From Helicobacter sp. 13S00401-1 (lineage in GTDB: Bacteria; Campylobacterota; Campylobacteria; Campylobacterales; Helicobacteraceae): DNA of 64,000 nt. The DNA lies in assembly GCF_002272925.1 (NCBI RefSeq), contig NZ_MLAR01000004.1, positions 1 to 64,000 of the forward strand. The letters are read 5' to 3'. Below the pieces are notes generated by a model. The model was not told the DNA's origin. It saw nothing but the letters and a program-made list of their open reading frames with translations, and did no database searches. The position numbers were made by a program, and so were the translations under genes. Shown here piece after piece: positions 61,929-64,000 of this stretch (position 1 is its first letter; the number at the start of each line of letters is the position of its first letter).

Positions 61929-62593
61929 TGCAGTTTTTCATACATAAAGATGCAGGTAGTGAGCATATAGTCTTGAAAGAAGAAGATTATCACTACATTT
62001 TTAGAGTGCGTAGGTTGCAAAAAGATTCTGTCTTTAAAGTTTTTAACTATGCAGATAGAATCTTTACTTATAAGGTAGTGGATGTTAAAAAGGGCCTTTT
62101 GGTTAAGATAGATGAAAGTGAGATCATAAAACAAGCACCTTTAGGAGCTCATATCATCCTAGCTTTAATAGACTTAAAAGATATATATGAGCTACTAAGC
62201 TTTTTAAATGAGATAAATGCAGCAAAACTTAGTATATTTCAAGCTAGCTTTTCACAAGGTAATAGGACTTTAAACCTTGAAAAAGCAAGCAAGATAGTAA
62301 ATCTTTCATGCATGCAGTGCGGACGTTTTGTGCCTTTGGAGTTAGAAGTTTTAAAAGACTTAAAAGAGGTTTTAAACTTGTATCCAAACGCTTTAGGGCT
62401 TAATAAAGACACTAAGCTTTTAAGTGAGATTCCAGCCATTAAGCCTCCTTTAATCATAGGGCCAGAAGGTGGTTTTAGTAAAGATGAGTTAGAGCTTTTA
62501 AAAGATAGGCTTTACTCTTTAAACTCTCCTTTTATATTGCAAGCGCATAATGCAGCAAGGCTTGCAGCAAGTTTATTTTCATCTAGTTTATAA
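61928..62593 (+). CDS. rsmE: 16S rRNA (uracil1498-N3)-methyltransferase RsmE
   Basis: A 221-residue SPOUT methyltransferase. The knot motif LIIGPEGGFSKDELELL is near 176-192, followed by AHNAARLAASL. The N-terminal PUA-like region has HYIFRVRRLQKDSVF. It overlaps the peroxidase stop (TAATG), so it is cotranslated, and ends just before a strong hairpin. Confidence 0.93.
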   Translation: MQFFIHKDAGSEHIVLKEEDYHYIFRVRRLQKDSVFKVFNYADRIFTYKVVDVKKGLLVKIDESEIIKQAPLGAHIILALIDLKDIYELLSFLNEINAAKLSIFQASFSQGNRTLNLEKASKIVNLSCMQCGRFVPLELEVLKDLKEVLNLYPNALGLNKDTKLLSEIPAIKPPLIIGPEGGFSKDELELLKDRLYSLNSPFILQAHNAARLAASLFSSSL

Positions 62594-62602
62594 GAGCTTA
62601 AC

Positions 62603-62633
62603 TTTATAGAATCTATTTTTTAGATTCTATAAA
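62603..62633 (+). terminator. Terminator hairpin of inverted AGAATCT motifs after rsmE
   Basis: TTTATAGAATCTA (62603-62615), loop TTTTT, TAGATTCTATAAA (62621-62633): perfect 13-bp arms starting nine bases after the rsmE stop. Both arms contain the over-represented word. The tail after the stem is A-rich rather than T-rich on the plus strand. Confidence 0.65.
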
Positions 62634-62941
62634 AAACTGTTTTAACGTTAGTAGTAGACGCAGTCCACAGTGTAGTAATCTTATAAGTTGCAAGCACTTA
62701 AGCTTTTTTATTAGATGTTAAGTTTACGGCAAGATTGTCACAGGGTGTTTTACACCCTTCGTAATAACAGATTGCAAAGATTACAAAAAAAAGTAATACT
62801 GCCTATGATATATCATTGTTTTTATTGCCTTAAGAGTTGCTACTTAGCTTGTAGATAAAAAACTTAGTGCTAGCTTAAAAAAAGAGAATTTAGCACTAAA
62901 AGTTTATAGTGCAAATGAATATATTTAATATAGCTATAAAC
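62634..62941. other. Gene-free stretch between rsmE and ubiX
   Basis: About 310 bases between convergent genes with no believable reading frame. Its only distinct structure is the G+C-rich hairpin at 62742-62758. Confidence 0.45.
62742..62758. ncRNA. G+C-rich perfect hairpin, possible part of a small RNA
   Basis: AGGGTGT-TTT-ACACCCT is a perfect 7-bp stem, unusually G+C-rich for this DNA, in a gene-free region. No T-run follows. It may belong to an untranslated RNA or a dispersed repeat; nothing else supports a specific call. Confidence 0.2.
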
Positions 62942-63553
62942 TCATTCTTTATCTGTAGATATCCCAGTCCATGGCTTAAAGTTGGGTAAGTCTAAATCAA
63001 ACTGCATAAGCACTTTTCCTAAAATATGCGTTATTTGCATATCCATAAGGTCTTTAGAAGAAGCATTAGATTCTATAAAATCTTGTTTTAGTTGATAGAA
63101 GCTTAAAAGTGGTGGGATTATTACGTAGCCTAGTTTTGAGCACTTATACATATTTTTAAGATGGATTTGAGATAAAGGCATCTCTCTAGGCACTAAAACT
63201 ACTTTGCGTCCTTCTTTTATGCACACATCAGCCGCTCTAGTTATAAGCGAGTTTGAAAGGCCTACTCTAAGGCTTGCAAGTGTTTTCATGCTAGTAGGCA
63301 CCACTATCATCCCAGCTGTTTTATAAGTCCCACTAGCAATGCAGGCTCCTAGATTACTATCATCATGGATATAAGTACTTAGTGGGTAGAGGTCTTTTTT
63401 AAGACTTAAACTAGTCTCAGCTTTAAAAGTAGTTTTTGCACTTTTAGAGACTATGAGATGGGTTTTAACCTCCTTAAACTCCTTTAAAAACTGTAGTAAT
63501 TTGTAACTTAAATATACTCCACTAGCCCCTGTAACACCTACTATTAATTCCAT
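62942..63553 (-). CDS. ubiX: Flavin prenyltransferase UbiX
   Basis: A 203-residue flavoprotein that makes prenylated FMN, the cofactor of UbiD-type decarboxylases. It begins with MELIVGVTGASGVYLSYKLL, the FMN-binding start of the family. GTYKTAGMIVVPTSMKTLASL and RKVVLVPREMPLSQIHLKNM are diagnostic. In Helicobacter it serves menaquinone-type (futalosine) pathway decarboxylases. AAAGG precedes the ATG. Confidence 0.94.
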   Translation of the reverse strand: MELIVGVTGASGVYLSYKLLQFLKEFKEVKTHLIVSKSAKTTFKAETSLSLKKDLYPLSTYIHDDSNLGACIASGTYKTAGMIVVPTSMKTLASLRVGLSNSLITRAADVCIKEGRKVVLVPREMPLSQIHLKNMYKCSKLGYVIIPPLLSFYQLKQDFIESNASSKDLMDMQITHILGKVLMQFDLDLPNFKPWTGISTDKE

Positions 63554-63740
63554 TTTTACGCCTTTATATTTTTACACTAATAATTTATGCTTAAATGAGT
63601 AAAAATGTAAAAACTAAACTACTATATGTAACTATTAGTTACTACATATACTCTATGAACTCTTCGTGTAGGTAAAAATTATGAATTTTTCCTAACTTTT
63701 AAGTAAGGTAGAAATCATACCAACATAAAGGATAGCAAAA

Positions 63741-64000
63741 ATGCATATAAACAAGAAGAAAGCACCGTTGTTTTTTGACTTTTTACGAGTCAGGCGAAAT
63801 ATTTCCATGGTCTTAACAATAGTGATATTTATAACTTACTATGGAATCATGATTTGTGTTGGCTTTTTCCCGGACTTTTTGGGCATACGCATAGGGGATA
63901 GTTCTGTTAGTTTGGGGATAATTTTTGGGCTAAGCTTTATAGTCTTAAGCATTATCTTAACTGGGGTTTACACCTATATAGCAAATACATTTTTTGATAG
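63741..64000 (+). CDS. DUF485-family small membrane protein, 5' part (runs off right edge)
   Basis: Eighty-six codons are visible from ATG 63741, preceded by AAAGGA at eight bases. The protein shows FDFLRVRRNISMVLTIVIFITYYG, a first membrane helix, then GFFPDFLGIRIGDSSVSLGIIFGLSFIVLSIIL, a second helix, and GVYTYIANTFFD. This matches DUF485 (YjcH-like) proteins, which usually precede actP, an acetate/propionate symporter. That gene would be just beyond the edge. Confidence 0.8.
   Translation, partial: MHINKKKAPLFFDFLRVRRNISMVLTIVIFITYYGIMICVGFFPDFLGIRIGDSSVSLGIIFGLSFIVLSIILTGVYTYIANTFFD

Overview
The window looks like a chromosomal segment of a Helicobacter-type Campylobacterota (epsilonproteobacterial) genome. 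The DNA is A+T-rich (I estimate about 34% G+C). It encodes a VacA-like surface protein, several small Helicobacter-style beta-barrel outer membrane proteins, a FlgR regulator without a DNA-binding domain, a stand-alone FlhB C-terminal homologue (FlhX), a long FlgL, and gene orders that match H. pylori as I remember it (rpsP-khpA-rimM-trmD-rplS; cvpA-lysS-glyA-DUF1882; bioF-like next to PBP1A). A complete 2-methylcitrate (propionate) operon and two tandem DcuA transporters set it apart from H. pylori. I cannot name the species from the sequence alone.

Layout. 1-1781: 5' part of a VacA-like toxin gene on the minus strand. 2209-7734: prpE-prpB-prpC-prpD. 7822-15037: minus-strand block with an outer membrane protein, secF-secD-yajC, nhaA and an AAA+ ATPase. 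15162-29183: plus-strand block with an ATP/ADP-translocase-like carrier, valS, a bioF-like gene, PBP1A, an RND pump plus TolC-like protein, the rpsP-rplS ribosomal operon and flhX. 29404-29847: tRNA-Gly, -Leu, -Cys and -Ser. 30199-30905: decayed outer membrane protein gene. 31012-34207: two dcuA paralogues, followed by a repeat-rich non-coding island to about 34920. 35197-38765: a chemoreceptor with a nitrate/nitrite-sensor-type domain, and homoserine dehydrogenase. 38876-44429: two unknown envelope proteins, flgR, an unknown periplasmic protein, exbD-like and trhP. 44722-53546: outer membrane protein, ansB, murG-tgt, nitronate monooxygenase and flgL. 53761-62593: cvpA, lysS, glyA, DUF1882, a SPOR protein, DUF507, carA, a di-haem peroxidase and rsmE. 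62942-64000: ubiX and the start of a DUF485 protein.

How genes fit together. AnsB (periplasmic asparaginase) and the DcuA carriers form the usual asparagine/aspartate-to-fumarate route. PrpEBCD turns propionate into pyruvate and succinate. The DUF485 gene at the right edge often precedes an ActP-type acetate/propionate symporter, which would lie just outside. FlgR would act with RpoN, and flgL carries a good -24/-12 RpoN promoter.

The most striking signal is not a gene. A 7-mer, AGATTCY (reverse complement RGAATCT), occurs about 135 times by hand count, on both strands and in all reading frames. Four copies-as-inverted-repeats sit at gene ends as terminator-like hairpins. This is the pattern expected of a DNA uptake sequence of the Haemophilus/Neisseria type, which to my knowledge has not been described in Helicobacter. 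A second point is a shared -10/inverted repeat/Shine-Dalgarno arrangement in front of both dcuA genes.
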